7,436 bases of DNA from Candidatus Hydrothermota bacterium (lineage in GTDB: Bacteria > Hydrothermota > Hydrothermia > UBA1063). A program made the translations under genes and the position numbers. The notes under the pieces are model-generated. The model was not told the DNA's origin. It did no database searches and saw only the letters and a list, made by a program, of their open reading frames with translations. Of this stretch, positions 1-5,320 are shown piece after piece (within the stretch, counting starts at the first letter, position 1; every line of letters begins with the position of its first letter). The DNA lies in NCBI GenBank assembly GCA_003644895.1, contig QNDO01000068.1:1-7436 (forward strand). The letters are read 5' to 3'.

Positions 1-221
1 GATGAAATGAGAAAAAAGGAGTAAGGCTCAATGATTCCTGAGATTGTATCCCCCTTCATGGAATTTGCTATAATATATTCCTCCAGATTTACAGGGTTTG
101 ACGAATTATTGTAAAGTTCCACCCATTCTATCCTCTCGCCTATATAAACCTCATTGATCACAAGATTATCCCCATTTAACGCAGATATTATTGAAAACAT
201 CAGGAAAAAAAGGGATATCAT
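1..221 (-). CDS. Secreted lamin-tail-domain (LTD) protein, N-terminal part only
   Basis: The reading frame opens at an ATG (bases 219-221, minus strand) and stays open to the left edge, giving 73 residues of a longer protein. Residues 1-14 are a short uncharged hydrophobic segment starting MISLFFLMFS, which reads as a signal peptide with likely cleavage near A14, although the usual basic N-terminal residue is missing. Residues 20-73 match the start of the lamin tail domain: a strand with LVINEVYI, then EWVELYN, then PVNLEEYII, the classic 'INEV...EWIELYN...v.L.gw.l' pattern. In bacteria this beta-sandwich domain occurs in exported or surface proteins, nucleases and phosphatases; what follows it here is not visible. 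There is no Shine-Dalgarno sequence before the ATG. The domain assignment is fairly confident; the overall function is unknown. Confidence 0.8.
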   Translation of the reverse strand, partial: MISLFFLMFSIISALNGDNLVINEVYIGERIEWVELYNNSSNPVNLEEYIIANSMKGDTISGIIEPYSFFLIS

Positions 222-241
222 AGCGTTATTAAATTAACGCT
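222..241. repeat. Inverted repeat over the LTD promoter and start, candidate operator
   Basis: The arms AGCGTTA (222-228) and TAACGCT (235-241) are perfect 7-bp inverted repeats around a 6-bp AT spacer (TTAAAT). The dyad covers the predicted -10 of the minus-strand LTD gene and abuts its start codon, where a bound repressor would block transcription. It is not followed by a T-tract on either strand, so it is not an obvious terminator. The role as an operator is inferred from position. Confidence 0.45.
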
Positions 242-259
242 TCACCATGGTAAAGTCAA
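231..259 (-). promoter_or_regulatory. Putative sigma70-type promoter of the LTD gene
   Basis: On the minus strand TTGACT (259-254) and TAATTT (236-231) are separated by 17 bp. The -10 ends 9 nt before the ATG, so the mRNA would have almost no leader. An overlapping alternative -10, TTTAAT (233-228), ends 6 nt before the ATG but has a 20-bp spacer to the same -35. Confidence 0.45.
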
Positions 260-266
260 GGAGGAG

Positions 267-295
267 TTGACATGATAGCATAAAGAGATTATAAA
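267..295 (+). promoter_or_regulatory. Near-consensus sigma70 promoter facing the structured RNA
   Basis: A perfect TTGACA (267-272) and TATAAA (290-295) are separated by exactly 17 bp. The expected start site, 6-7 nt after the -10, falls at 301-302, which is the first base of the structured GC-rich segment. This is the best promoter match in the window, and it is 125 bp from the next coding start, so it appears to serve a non-coding transcript or leader. It lies back to back with the LTD promoter. Confidence 0.7.
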
Positions 296-300
296 TATAC

Positions 301-377
301 TGCTGGCGGTGTGGGCACTGATAATGCCTGGAATGGCATATGCCCGGCCCTCTGGGCCCCGCCAGCATTTTATATTT
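301..377 (+). ncRNA. Candidate small structured RNA (three-way junction, GC-rich), novel or unrecognised
   Basis: Bases 301-367 (44 of 67 are G or C, against AT-rich flanks) fold almost completely. P1 pairs 301-309 with 359-367 (9 bp, perfect). P2 pairs 313-317 with 341-345 (GGGCA/TGCCC). P2b pairs 324-328 with 335-339 (ATGCC/GGCAT) around a TGGAAT loop that could form a GGAA tetraloop. P3 pairs 346-350 with 354-358 (GGCCC/GGGCC) with a TCT loop. P2, P3 and P1 abut without linkers except TGT at 310-312, and P2/P2b are split by an asymmetric loop CTGATA/A. A T-rich run (368-377, TTTTATATTT) follows, so P1 may double as an intrinsic terminator. The strong promoter at 267-295 would start transcription at 301-302. 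I compared it from memory with tRNA, SRP RNA, hammerhead and common riboswitch motifs and found no match. It could instead be a leader of the kinase gene, or a REP-like DNA palindrome. Confidence 0.55.
313..328 (+). promoter_or_regulatory. Possible sigma54 (-24/-12) element upstream of the kinase gene
   Basis: GGGCAC-N5-ATGCC matches 8 of 11 positions of the sigma54 consensus TGGCAC-N5-TTGCA, and keeps the essential GG (314-315) and GC (326-327) ten bases apart. It would start transcription near 339 toward the kinase and regulator genes, so an NtrC-type activator could regulate its own operon. The match lies inside a GC-rich structured segment, where GG-N10-GC arises easily; a second, poorer one occurs at 334-349. 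Confidence is therefore low. Confidence 0.25.
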
Positions 378-407
378 CACTCATTAGCCTTTTTTATAAA
401 TTTGAAT

Positions 408-413
408 TATAAT
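408..413 (+). promoter_or_regulatory. -10 box of a predicted leaderless kinase mRNA
   Basis: A perfect TATAAT ends 7 nt before the ATG at 421, so transcription should start at or next to the start codon. The preceding bases (AATTTCCAAG) contain no Shine-Dalgarno sequence. The -35 is poor: the best candidate is TTAGCC at 384-389 with an 18-bp spacer, which may mean an activator is needed. Confidence 0.5.
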
Positions 414-420
414 TTCCAAG

Positions 421-2310
421 ATGAAAAAGAATCTTTTTCCTTTACTCATCATATTTTTCACAGGCTCTATACTCCTTGCATCCCTTTATTTCTCAGTGAG
501 AGAGTTGATGAAAAACACAGAAAGAATAATGTATCAGGATGCCATCACCATAACAGATGTTATTGAACTTTCATCGTCGAGACTCCTGGAAGCTCAGAAG
601 GAGATAGAAAAGTTTTATGCAGACAGGCTGCTTATGGCACAGGAACTTGTAGAAAGAACCGGTGCCAAAGATTCCTTAACGGTTTCATGGATAATGAGTG
701 TCTCTGGTATATCCAGGGTTATGATTTTCAATCGTAAGGGAGAAATTCTCTATAATTCATCCTCTTCATCTCCCGAGGATACTCTCCTAACGGAACTGAG
801 AAGATACGGGAAAGGATTCAGCGGTGTAGTACCCCTTGAGAGTGAAGAATTTTACAATTTGGTTTTCTCATCGGGTGAGAGAGTTTATGTGGTTTCTGTG
901 AGTAAGAGTGAAGTTCTGGAAAAAAGGGTCAGGGCTGGTATAGGGAGTCTTTTAAGAGGGATAGGTCAGGAGGGACGGATAATATACCTTGCACTTCAAA
1001 ATGAAGAGGGTATTATATTTGCTACAGGAAATATCAAGGAACTGGAGAGCATTGAATCAGACACATTTCTTCTCCGGGCCTTGACTAAAGAGACCACCAG
1101 GGGGAGATACCACCAGCTTGCGGGTTTTAAGGTATATGAAGTGGTCAGACCCTTTTATGAAAATGGCAAATTGATGGGATTGCTAAGGGTGGGAATAGAT
1201 GGAGATTTTTATTTTTCTCTCACAGAAATTACAAAAAGGAACATAATTCTTCTCCATGTTGCCCTGTTTCTGCTTATAATAATATTAACCATAATTTTCC
1301 TGAAGGTCAGAAGACTAAGGGAAATGCTCATATCTTTTGATACAATGGTACAGAATGTCCCTGTGGGGGTGGTAAGGTTTGACAGCCGTGGTAGATTTTT
1401 GAGTGCCAACAGGATAGCAGAACAACTTCTGTCCCTTCCCCATGGGACAATCAAAAATATTACACCGGAAGATCTAGGGTTTAAAGATTTGAAGGTGAGG
1501 TCAATAAATAGGATGAGAGATAGGAAAAGGCATATTTTGCTCACTCTTATCCCGATCTTTGAAGATAGTAAAAAAAGAGTTGGAAGTATATGTTTTATTG
1601 AAAGTACAGAAGCCGAAGAGAAGCTGGAAAGGGCCAGGGAGTTAGAAGTGATTGGAGAGATTGCTGCCCAGGTTGCACATGAGATTAAGAATCCCCTCAA
1701 CGCCATAAGCATGATAATTCAGAGGATAAAATCAGAGTTCATGATTGCGCCTCAGAATGAGGCAAAGGAGCTTTTGTCAATTGTTGTAAATGAAATCAAA
1801 AGAATAGAACATAGTGTAAATAGATTCATCGGAATTGCAGCCCCGCTGCGGCTCAAAAAAAGGTGTGTAAATCTTCGCCAGCTCTTGGATGAAGTTCTGG
1901 ATCTATTTGCTGAAGAACTAAAGGATATGTCTATCAATGTAACAAAAATTTATATTACAGATGTCTCCATGTTGCTTGATAGGGAAAAGATGAGAGAGGT
2001 ATTTGTTAACATAATTAAGAACGCCCTGGAAGCAATGTCTCCCGGTAGTAGACTGAGAGTGGCGCTATTCAGAAAGGAAAATGAGGTTCACATAACGGTG
2101 AGAGACTATGGCGAGGGGATGGATGAAGAAACTTTGGAAAAAGCTGGTCAGCCCTTTTTCACAACAAAGGCCAAGGGGTCTGGACTCGGACTTGTATTTG
2201 TAAGGAAAACTGTAGAAGCTCATGGAGGGGAGATATCAATTAAAAGCAAGAAGGGAAATGGAACTCTGGTGGAGGTAATATTACCATATGATGAATATAC
2301 TCGTTGTTGA
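421..2310 (+). CDS. Membrane sensor histidine kinase, NtrB/AtoS/ZraS-like
   Basis: This 629-residue kinase senses an extracytoplasmic signal and phosphorylates the regulator encoded next to it. Transmembrane helix 1 spans about residues 7-26 and helix 2 about 275-296. Between them lies a 240-residue Cache-like sensor region with two PAS-like motifs (around 98-115 and 187-260, the latter ending GKLMGLLRVGID). A cytoplasmic PAS domain follows at about 306-398. The HisKA helix carries the phospho-accepting His420 in AHEIKNP. The ATPase domain has the N box (N530, N534 in NIIKNALEAM), G1 (D562-G566, DYGEG), an F region (PFFTT) and G2 (GSGLGL, 586-591), all intact, so it should be active. The start is supported by a TATAAT box 7 nt upstream and the hydrophobic N-terminus. 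It overlaps the regulator gene by 23 nt, showing translational coupling. The ligand cannot be told from sequence. Confidence 0.93.
   Translation: MKKNLFPLLIIFFTGSILLASLYFSVRELMKNTERIMYQDAITITDVIELSSSRLLEAQKEIEKFYADRLLMAQELVERTGAKDSLTVSWIMSVSGISRVMIFNRKGEILYNSSSSSPEDTLLTELRRYGKGFSGVVPLESEEFYNLVFSSGERVYVVSVSKSEVLEKRVRAGIGSLLRGIGQEGRIIYLALQNEEGIIFATGNIKELESIESDTFLLRALTKETTRGRYHQLAGFKVYEVVRPFYENGKLMGLLRVGIDGDFYFSLTEITKRNIILLHVALFLLIIILTIIFLKVRRLREMLISFDTMVQNVPVGVVRFDSRGRFLSANRIAEQLLSLPHGTIKNITPEDLGFKDLKVRSINRMRDRKRHILLTLIPIFEDSKKRVGSICFIESTEAEEKLERARELEVIGEIAAQVAHEIKNPLNAISMIIQRIKSEFMIAPQNEAKELLSIVVNEIKRIEHSVNRFIGIAAPLRLKKRCVNLRQLLDEVLDLFAEELKDMSINVTKIYITDVSMLLDREKMREVFVNIIKNALEAMSPGSRLRVALFRKENEVHITVRDYGEGMDEETLEKAGQPFFTTKAKGSGLGLVFVRKTVEAHGGEISIKSKKGNGTLVEVILPYDEYTRC
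2271..2276 (+). promoter_or_regulatory. Ribosome binding site of the response regulator inside the kinase gene
   Basis: GGAGGT lies 11 nt before the first of two tandem ATG codons (2288 and 2291). The spacing is long, so re-initiation after the kinase stop at 2308-2310 may help. It is closer to the first ATG, which favours 2288. Confidence 0.5.
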
Positions 2311-3598
2311 AGACGAAAAAGCTCAGCAGGAGATTTTAAAAGGATTTCTCCGGAAGAAGGGATATAATGTGGTTGGATTCTCTTGCGGAGAGAAAGCACT
2401 GGAATATATAAAGAAAGAAGATGTGAACCTCGTCATTTCTGACCTCAGACTACCCGGTATCAGCGGAATGGAGCTTTTAAAGAGTGTGAAGGAAGTAAAA
2501 CCAGAAGTGGACTTTATCATGGTTACTGCGTACGGGACTGTAGAAAACGCAGTGGAAGCAATGAAAAACGGAGCCTATGATTATCTTTTAAAACCCATTA
2601 ATCTCGAAGAGCTTCTGGTGAAAATCAAGAAAATAGAGGAAAAGAAAAAACTCGAAGAGGAAATTCAGGATCTTAAGGAAGAGTTGGAGAAATATCCTGA
2701 CATAGTGGCCGAATCCGCAGAAATGAAGAAGGTGTTATCCCTTGCTCTGAAAGTGGCCCCCACGCCCACCACGGTTCTACTCACTGGAGAGAGCGGAACA
2801 GGAAAAGAGGTCCTCGCCCGCTTCATTCACAAGGAGTCCAGGAGAAGGGGTAGATTTGTTGCTGTTTCCTGTGCTGCGATTCCTGAAACACTGCTTGAAG
2901 CAGAACTTTTTGGTTATGAAAAGGGTGCTTTTACAGGTGCAGCCCGGGAAAAACCAGGGAAATTTGAGCTTGCGAATGGAGGAACAATATTTCTCGATGA
3001 AATAGGAGATATGCCATTCTCACTTCAAGTAAAACTCCTGAGAGTACTTCAAGAAAAAGAGGTAGAAAGAATAGGTGCTATATCTCCAAGGAAGGTGGAT
3101 GTAAGGATTATTGCGGCTACCAACAGAAATCTGGAGGAGAAGGTGAGAATGGGGGAATTCAGAGAGGATCTTTTTTACAGACTTAATGTTTTCCATATCC
3201 ACATACCGCCTCTGAGGGAGAGACCGAGGGACATTCTTCCTCTCGCAGAGTTATTCCTGAGAAAGTATTCCCTTGAACTCAGTAAAAAAATCAAGGACTT
3301 TTCCCCAGGAGCTAAAAGAATACTTGTTTCGTACCGCTGGCCCGGGAATGTGAGGGAACTTGAGAATGTTGTGGAAAGAGCATGTGTACTATGTGATTCG
3401 GAGTTCATCGAAAGAAAACATATAATGATTGGATTTAAAGAGGAGAAAGAATTGTTAAAACTGGAAGATGTAGAAAGGGAGCATATAAAAAGGGTGATGG
3501 AGATGGTGAACTGGAACATAACAAAAGGCGCAGAAATTCTGGGAATTCACAGAAATACCCTCTCTAAGAAGATAAAGGAATATTTTGGAAGGCATTAG
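2288..3598 (+). CDS. NtrC-family sigma54-dependent response regulator
   Basis: This 436-residue activator has the standard three-part layout. The receiver domain (about 3-120) has acidic residues E8, D9 and E10, phospho-acceptor D52 (SDLRLPG), T80 and K102. A charged coiled-coil linker (about 103-135) leads to the AAA+ domain (about 138-365), with Walker A GESGTGKE (167-174), the sigma54-contacting GAFTGA loop (213-218), Walker B GGTIFLDEIGD (231-241) and the arginine-bearing FREDLFYRLN (291-300). A Fis-type helix-turn-helix (about 395-433, ITKGAEILGIHRNTLSKKI) ends the protein. All key residues are present, so it should use ATP to open sigma54 promoters once phosphorylated by the upstream kinase; this implies that the organism has sigma54. 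No target operon lies next to it, unlike many regulators of this type. The start could be 2288 or 2291. Confidence 0.95.
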   Translation: MMNILVVEDEKAQQEILKGFLRKKGYNVVGFSCGEKALEYIKKEDVNLVISDLRLPGISGMELLKSVKEVKPEVDFIMVTAYGTVENAVEAMKNGAYDYLLKPINLEELLVKIKKIEEKKKLEEEIQDLKEELEKYPDIVAESAEMKKVLSLALKVAPTPTTVLLTGESGTGKEVLARFIHKESRRRGRFVAVSCAAIPETLLEAELFGYEKGAFTGAAREKPGKFELANGGTIFLDEIGDMPFSLQVKLLRVLQEKEVERIGAISPRKVDVRIIAATNRNLEEKVRMGEFREDLFYRLNVFHIHIPPLRERPRDILPLAELFLRKYSLELSKKIKDFSPGAKRILVSYRWPGNVRELENVVERACVLCDSEFIERKHIMIGFKEEKELLKLEDVEREHIKRVMEMVNWNITKGAEILGIHRNTLSKKIKEYFGRH

Positions 3599-3599
3599 C

Positions 3600-3628
3600 T
3601 TGAAGTCTCCCTACCTATGGGCTATAAT
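3600..3628 (+). promoter_or_regulatory. Sigma70-type promoter giving a leaderless mRNA for the 123-aa gene
   Basis: TTGAAG (3600-3605), a 17-bp spacer and a perfect TATAAT (3623-3628) lie immediately after the regulator stop codon. The -10 ends 6 nt before the ATG at 3635, so the transcript should begin at the start codon. This rules against the in-frame ATG at 3617, which lies inside the promoter upstream of the predicted start site. The 11 bases TATAATTTCCA are identical to those before the kinase gene (408-418). Confidence 0.65.
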
Positions 3629-3634
3629 TTCCAC

Positions 3635-4006
3635 ATGCAAAAAGGTCCTACAAAAATAACTAAAGAAAATCTTAAACATTTCTCCAGGATAGCTCGCATG
3701 ATGTTGGAGAAAGAACGTATTATATATGCTGCATTTGATGAGTATCTCTCCATGGAGGAGGATTTCATCGATGTCCTGGAAGATTTTGATCTGGGATCAA
3801 GGGTTGGCATGGCAGCCTTTAAAGAATATGAGAGGACACTGGATGCAATCAAAAGAGAATCATTAACTTACCTTAAGGCTCTGGCTAAGGAATTTTTATC
3901 AAAGAAAGTGGGCATAAATCTCGATGAGGAAAGCCTCGATACCTTTGTGGAACTATCATTGAAGGCAGCAGAAGATGTGCTGGAGGATACAGAGGAAGGA
4001 AATTAG
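3635..4006 (+). CDS. Small acidic all-helical protein of unknown function
   Basis: I do not recognise this 123-residue protein. It starts MQKGPTKITKENLKHFSR and appears entirely alpha-helical, without cysteines, signal peptide or membrane segment. The middle is a very acidic stretch (MEEDFIDVLEDFD, about residues 40-52) and the C-terminus is acidic too (AAEDVLEDTEEGN). A cytoplasmic adaptor or helical-bundle protein is conceivable but not shown. The start at 3635 is chosen because a TATAAT box ends 6 nt before it; an ATG at 3617 would lie inside the promoter. It follows the regulator gene by only 36 nt, so read-through from the two-component operon is possible in addition to its own promoter. 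Its stop overlaps by 4 nt the stop of the convergent membrane-protein gene. Confidence 0.75.
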   Translation: MQKGPTKITKENLKHFSRIARMMLEKERIIYAAFDEYLSMEEDFIDVLEDFDLGSRVGMAAFKEYERTLDAIKRESLTYLKALAKEFLSKKVGINLDEESLDTFVELSLKAAEDVLEDTEEGN

Positions 4007-4584
4007 TCCTTTCTATATTTCATAAGATTAAATAATACCTTTGCTTCCTTTTTGTCTCCGATTAAACTTATATTTAAAACAATCTCGCCGCCTCTGTATT
4101 TTCTATTAAAATCAAAATATGCCTTAACATCAACAGTATCTCTGAAGAAGGGTGCCATCATGCCAAAGCTCAGGAAGGAGGAAGCAAACACAGGAGGAAA
4201 AAGCGCAAGATGTGCAAATACATAAGCAAGATTTCTTTTCAAATCAAAATGAATATCTTCAAGACTTATTATAAAAAAATTGAATTTACCGATTTTAACC
4301 TTTTTCGCCTCTATAATATTTTCTGGTACTATAACGAAAGTCACATTTCCCAGGTCTAAGATAACATTATTATTCTCCTCTTTAATCCTGACGCCGTACA
4401 GGAGGTAAATAAAATTCACCATGAGAAAATTGAGAAATACGAGGACAATAACCAGGGAGACTATAAACATTACTACATCAACCTTTAACAAGGAGTAGAG
4501 AAGAGTGTAAATGGAAAAGAGGAAAACAACGGCCGAAATGAAGAAATTTAAGAGAATAACACCAGGTGTTTTTTTGAATCCCAT
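4003..4584 (-). CDS. Membrane protein of unknown function, two N-terminal helices
   Basis: This 193-residue protein starts MGFKKTPGVI and has two strongly hydrophobic segments, about residues 8-33 and 36-63, separated by a short charged turn, so it is an inner-membrane hairpin. After it comes a region rich in predicted beta strands (YGVRIKEENNNVILDLGN, TFVIVPENIIEAKKVKIGKFNF), then another hydrophobic stretch (about 118-146), then more strands. A membrane hairpin followed by a beta-rich domain recalls small bacterial PH-like (YdbS/YdbT-type) membrane proteins, but the resemblance is structural only and unproven. The N-terminal Lys-Lys suggests that the N-terminus faces the cytoplasm. No catalytic motif is visible. 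It is transcribed alone, divergently from the glycosylase-like gene, with a promoter that predicts a leaderless mRNA. Confidence 0.75.
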   Translation of the reverse strand: MGFKKTPGVILLNFFISAVVFLFSIYTLLYSLLKVDVVMFIVSLVIVLVFLNFLMVNFIYLLYGVRIKEENNNVILDLGNVTFVIVPENIIEAKKVKIGKFNFFIISLEDIHFDLKRNLAYVFAHLALFPPVFASSFLSFGMMAPFFRDTVDVKAYFDFNRKYRGGEIVLNISLIGDKKEAKVLFNLMKYRKD

Positions 4585-4590
4585 TTTTAA

Positions 4591-4619
4591 AATATACTGA
4601 ACCCTGAAAGTTCAATCAA
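4591..4619 (-). promoter_or_regulatory. Sigma70-type promoter of the membrane-protein gene
   Basis: On the minus strand TTGATT (4619-4614) and TATATT (4596-4591) have a 17-bp spacer, and the -10 ends 6 nt before the ATG at 4584. No Shine-Dalgarno sequence is present, so the mRNA should be leaderless. It interlocks with the divergent promoter at 4604-4632. Confidence 0.6.
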
Positions 4620-4632
4620 AATACCTTAAGAT
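4604..4632 (+). promoter_or_regulatory. Sigma70-type promoter of the glycosylase-like gene
   Basis: CTGAAA (4604-4609) and TAAGAT (4627-4632) are 17 bp apart, and the -10 ends 7 nt before the ATG at 4640. Both hexamers match consensus at 4 of 6 positions, so this is a weaker case than its divergent partner. There is no Shine-Dalgarno sequence, in keeping with leaderless translation. Confidence 0.45.
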
Positions 4633-4639
4633 TTAACAA

Positions 4640-5320
4640 ATGAATGAAATTAAAAGGTTTATCGAAAAATTGAAGAATATTCCTGGAAGCGCGGATGTCT
4701 TTAATCAATACAGGGACAACATCCCGGGTCTTGATATTCCCCAAGGTGCATCCATAAGATCAAAAAACCTTGAATTATATTTAAATGCTATGAAAGACAG
4801 CCCGATTCTTCTTCTCGGCGAAGCTGCGGGTTATAAAGGAGCAAGATTTTCCGGAGTTCCCATGTTTTCAGAAAGGCAGATTGTAGAGAAGGAAATACCA
4901 GAATTGAGTCATCTGCCTTTAAAAAGGACAAGTACAAGGACTCGTCCTTTTAGCGAACCTACTGCTACCATAGTCAGGAAGGCCCTGAGAGAGTACCCCG
5001 TGAAGGTTATAATATGGAATCTGTTCCCTCTCCATCCCCACAAGCCTCACGATTATCTCTCCAACAGGCCCTTAAGAAAGCAAGAAAGGATACTGGGACT
5101 CGAGTTTCTTCTTGAATTTCTTAAAATAATAAAGCCAGAATTCATTATAGCCTGCGGAAAGATAGCCGAAAATGCCTTAAGGGAGGCCGGAATAGATGCC
5201 TTTCCCGTTAGACATCCTGCAAATGGAGGGAAGAGGAGATTTCTGGAAGGGTTGGAAGAAGCTATGAAAATTTATCTTAAGAAAAATGCTAAAATGCGTT
5301 CACATAAACACCATAACTAA
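4640..5320 (+). CDS. Uracil-DNA glycosylase superfamily protein
   Basis: This 226-residue protein carries the landmarks of the uracil-DNA glycosylase fold, which removes uracil or other damaged bases from DNA to start base-excision repair. Motif 1 is GEAAGYKGARFSGVP (60-74), within a SPILLLGEA strand. The central uracil-pocket strand contributes N127 in WNLFPLHPH (126-134). E149 and the hydrophobic helix after it precede IIACGK (169-174), and motif 2 is HPANGG (192-197), the minor-groove loop with the likely catalytic histidine H192. The HPANGG form and the GEA-GY motif resemble the less-studied SMUG-like branch rather than Ung (GQDPYH). No iron-sulphur cysteine set is seen; the only cysteine is C172. 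The basic His-rich tail (after about residue 214) ends where it overlaps the convergent cyclophilin gene by 4 nt. The fold is confident; substrate specificity is not. Confidence 0.85.
   Translation: MNEIKRFIEKLKNIPGSADVFNQYRDNIPGLDIPQGASIRSKNLELYLNAMKDSPILLLGEAAGYKGARFSGVPMFSERQIVEKEIPELSHLPLKRTSTRTRPFSEPTATIVRKALREYPVKVIIWNLFPLHPHKPHDYLSNRPLRKQERILGLEFLLEFLKIIKPEFIIACGKIAENALREAGIDAFPVRHPANGGKRRFLEGLEEAMKIYLKKNAKMRSHKHHN

Noticed and set aside
318..328. CTGATAATGCC read as a hammerhead or fluoride-riboswitch core
   Set aside because: The hammerhead needs CUGAUGA plus a GAA strand and a cleavage triplet, which are absent. The fluoride aptamer's 5' GATGG/TTC pseudoknot half is also absent.
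334..349. Second sigma54-like match (TGGCAT-N5-CGGCC)
   Set aside because: The GG-N10-GC spacing is right, but the -12 half has only GC matching. It shows how easily such hits arise in this GC-rich island.
301..367. Structured segment as a tRNA
   Set aside because: There is no T-arm TTC sequence, no 7-nt anticodon loop and no D-arm GG; the closing stem is 9 bp and the total length is too short.
309..566. 85-residue plus-strand open frame
   Set aside because: It crosses the structured RNA segment and overlaps the well-supported kinase gene in another frame. There is no Shine-Dalgarno sequence and no recognisable protein.
1209..1712. 167-residue minus-strand open frame inside the kinase gene
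   Set aside because: It lies antisense to conserved kinase coding sequence (PAS and HisKA), so it is a shadow of that gene.
3617..3634. Earlier start for the 123-aa gene at 3617
   Set aside because: This ATG lies upstream of and overlapping the TATAAT box at 3623-3628, so it would not be in the predicted mRNA.
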